A DNA stretch of 64,000 nt from WLND01 sp040398845. Its GTDB lineage: Bacteria > Actinomycetota > Actinomycetes > S36-B12. The translations under genes were made by a program, and so were the position numbers. The DNA lies in assembly GCA_040398845.1 (NCBI GenBank), contig JBBATH010000001.1, positions 372,001 to 436,000 of the forward strand. The letters are read 5' to 3'. Position 1 is the first letter of the stretch, and each line of letters opens with the position of its first letter. Shown here in pieces: positions 63,208-64,000 of the stretch. The notes beneath the pieces are model-generated. The model ran no database searches, was not told the DNA's origin, and worked only from the letters and a program-made list of their open reading frames with translations.

Positions 63208-64000
63208 CCGAGTGGGACGCCGCGATGGCCCGGGCAATCGAGTTATCGGTGGCCCCCGATGCTCCGCGCGGTGTGAACCCACGTGTCGGCTGCGTCATCA
63301 TCGACGACTCCGGCGAAGTGCTGGGGGAGGGCTATCACCGTGGTGCAGGAACGGCGCATGCCGAAGTCCGGGCAATCGAGGAGGCCGGAGTCGCGGCGAG
63401 GGGCGCCACTGCGGTTGTCACCCTCGAGCCGTGCCGACACGTCGGCCGAACGGGTCCGTGCGTCCAGGCACTGGTGGCGGCGGGCGTGCGCCGGGTCGTG
63501 TTCGCCCAACCCGACCCAACTGATTTGGCGGGGGGCGGTGCAGATGAACTCCGGGCCGGTGGCATCGAGGTGATCGGGGGCGTGCTGGAGGAGTTGGCAT
63601 CGCTCGTCAATCGAGGCTGGACCCATGTGCAGCGAACTGGTCGGCCCTTCGTCACGCTGAAGATCGCTGCGACGCTGGACGGCCGGGTTGCCGATGACGG
63701 AGGTGGCCCGACCCCAATCAGTGGCCCGGAGTCAGCGCGCTTCGTGCACGCATTGCGAGGTGACGTGGATGCTGTCCTCGTCGGCACTGGCACTGCCATC
63801 ATCGACAACCCGCGCCTGACGGTCCGTGAGTCAGATGGACGGATCGCTGCCCGCCAGCCGCTGCGGGTGGTCATCGGCGAGCGCGACCTGCCGAGGTCCC
63901 TACGGATATTCAGTGATGAGGCGCCGACGGTTCACCTGCGAACCCGGGTGCCGACCGAGGTGATGGCCGATTTGGCGGGCCGTGGAGTCCAGCAGGTGCT
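63204..64000 (+). CDS. ribD: Riboflavin biosynthesis deaminase/reductase RibD (3' end cut by window)
   Basis: Bifunctional pyrimidine deaminase and reductase of riboflavin synthesis. About 265 residues are visible from ATG 63204; the frame is open to the right edge, so perhaps 80-100 residues are missing. The deaminase domain has GTAHAEVRAIEEAG (zinc His and catalytic Glu) and LEPCRHVGRTGPCVQAL with two zinc cysteines. The reductase domain begins at PFVTLKIAATLDGRVADDGG and includes DAVLVGTGTAIIDNPRLTVR. Typical ribD-first order suggests the rest of the rib genes follow outside the window. Confidence 0.94.
   Translation, partial: MTEWDAAMARAIELSVAPDAPRGVNPRVGCVIIDDSGEVLGEGYHRGAGTAHAEVRAIEEAGVAARGATAVVTLEPCRHVGRTGPCVQALVAAGVRRVVFAQPDPTDLAGGGADELRAGGIEVIGGVLEELASLVNRGWTHVQRTGRPFVTLKIAATLDGRVADDGGGPTPISGPESARFVHALRGDVDAVLVGTGTAIIDNPRLTVRESDGRIAARQPLRVVIGERDLPRSLRIFSDEAPTVHLRTRVPTEVMADLAGRGVQQV

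Overview
The window is a compact, GC-rich stretch of actinobacterial chromosome. The evidence is the cell-division order ftsW-murG-murC-ftsQ-ftsZ-pgeF-yggS-sepF-yggT-divIVA without ftsA, a GXHH-type IleRS, a PriA-type HisA/TrpF enzyme, the actinobacterial nucleoid protein mIHF, a PriA helicase homologue without a Walker A loop, and HGxxPAAW and Trp-operon membrane proteins beside trpE. I see no rRNA, tRNA, insertion sequence, phage gene or CRISPR array, and no gene-free gap exceeds about 200 bp. Many neighbouring genes overlap by 1-8 nt. Species cannot be named from this alone; an Actinomycetes genome, possibly streamlined, fits.

Layout: 1-9.2 kb is the end of the dcw (division and cell wall) cluster, closing with a DivIVA-like protein whose gene overlaps the end of the convergent ileS. 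9.2-19.7 kb holds ileS (minus), a DksA/TraR zinc finger gene, lspA, an RluD-type pseudouridine synthase, dnaE, a small membrane protein, and a minus-strand pair (LON domain, YbaK). 19.7-35.7 kb is an amino acid block: hisD-C-B-H, priA-hisF-hisI-trpE and two Trp-operon-associated membrane proteins, a two-component system, a DUF2752 protein, trpC-B-A, then a MauE/DsbA-like pair and lgt. 35.9-43.4 kb has gltB, gltD and pyk. 43.5-56.2 kb is one long overlapping run, pyrR-pyrB-pyrC-carA-carB-pyrK-pyrD-pyrF-mihF-gmk-rpoZ-coaBC, headed by a PyrR-binding leader. 56.2-64 kb has metK, priA (helicase-like), def-fmt-rsmB, rpe and the start of ribD.

Together the genes cover septum assembly, histidine and tryptophan synthesis from shared intermediates (PriA probably replaces TrpF, which is absent from the trp cluster), ammonia assimilation, complete de novo UMP synthesis, lipoprotein maturation (lgt, lspA), and formylation and deformylation of N-termini.

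The window is mostly housekeeping, and I found no unknown defence or mobile system. The points most worth following are regulatory or structural: a pseudoknot-capable ftsZ leader, interlocked back-to-back leaderless promoters of hisD and a LON gene, eleven operon or gene heads with a leaderless -10 signature, a probable CTG start for coaBC, a twin palindromic repeat before def, a DivIVA coiled coil with one cysteine per repeat, and a histidine-rich triplet-repeat tail on PyrD.
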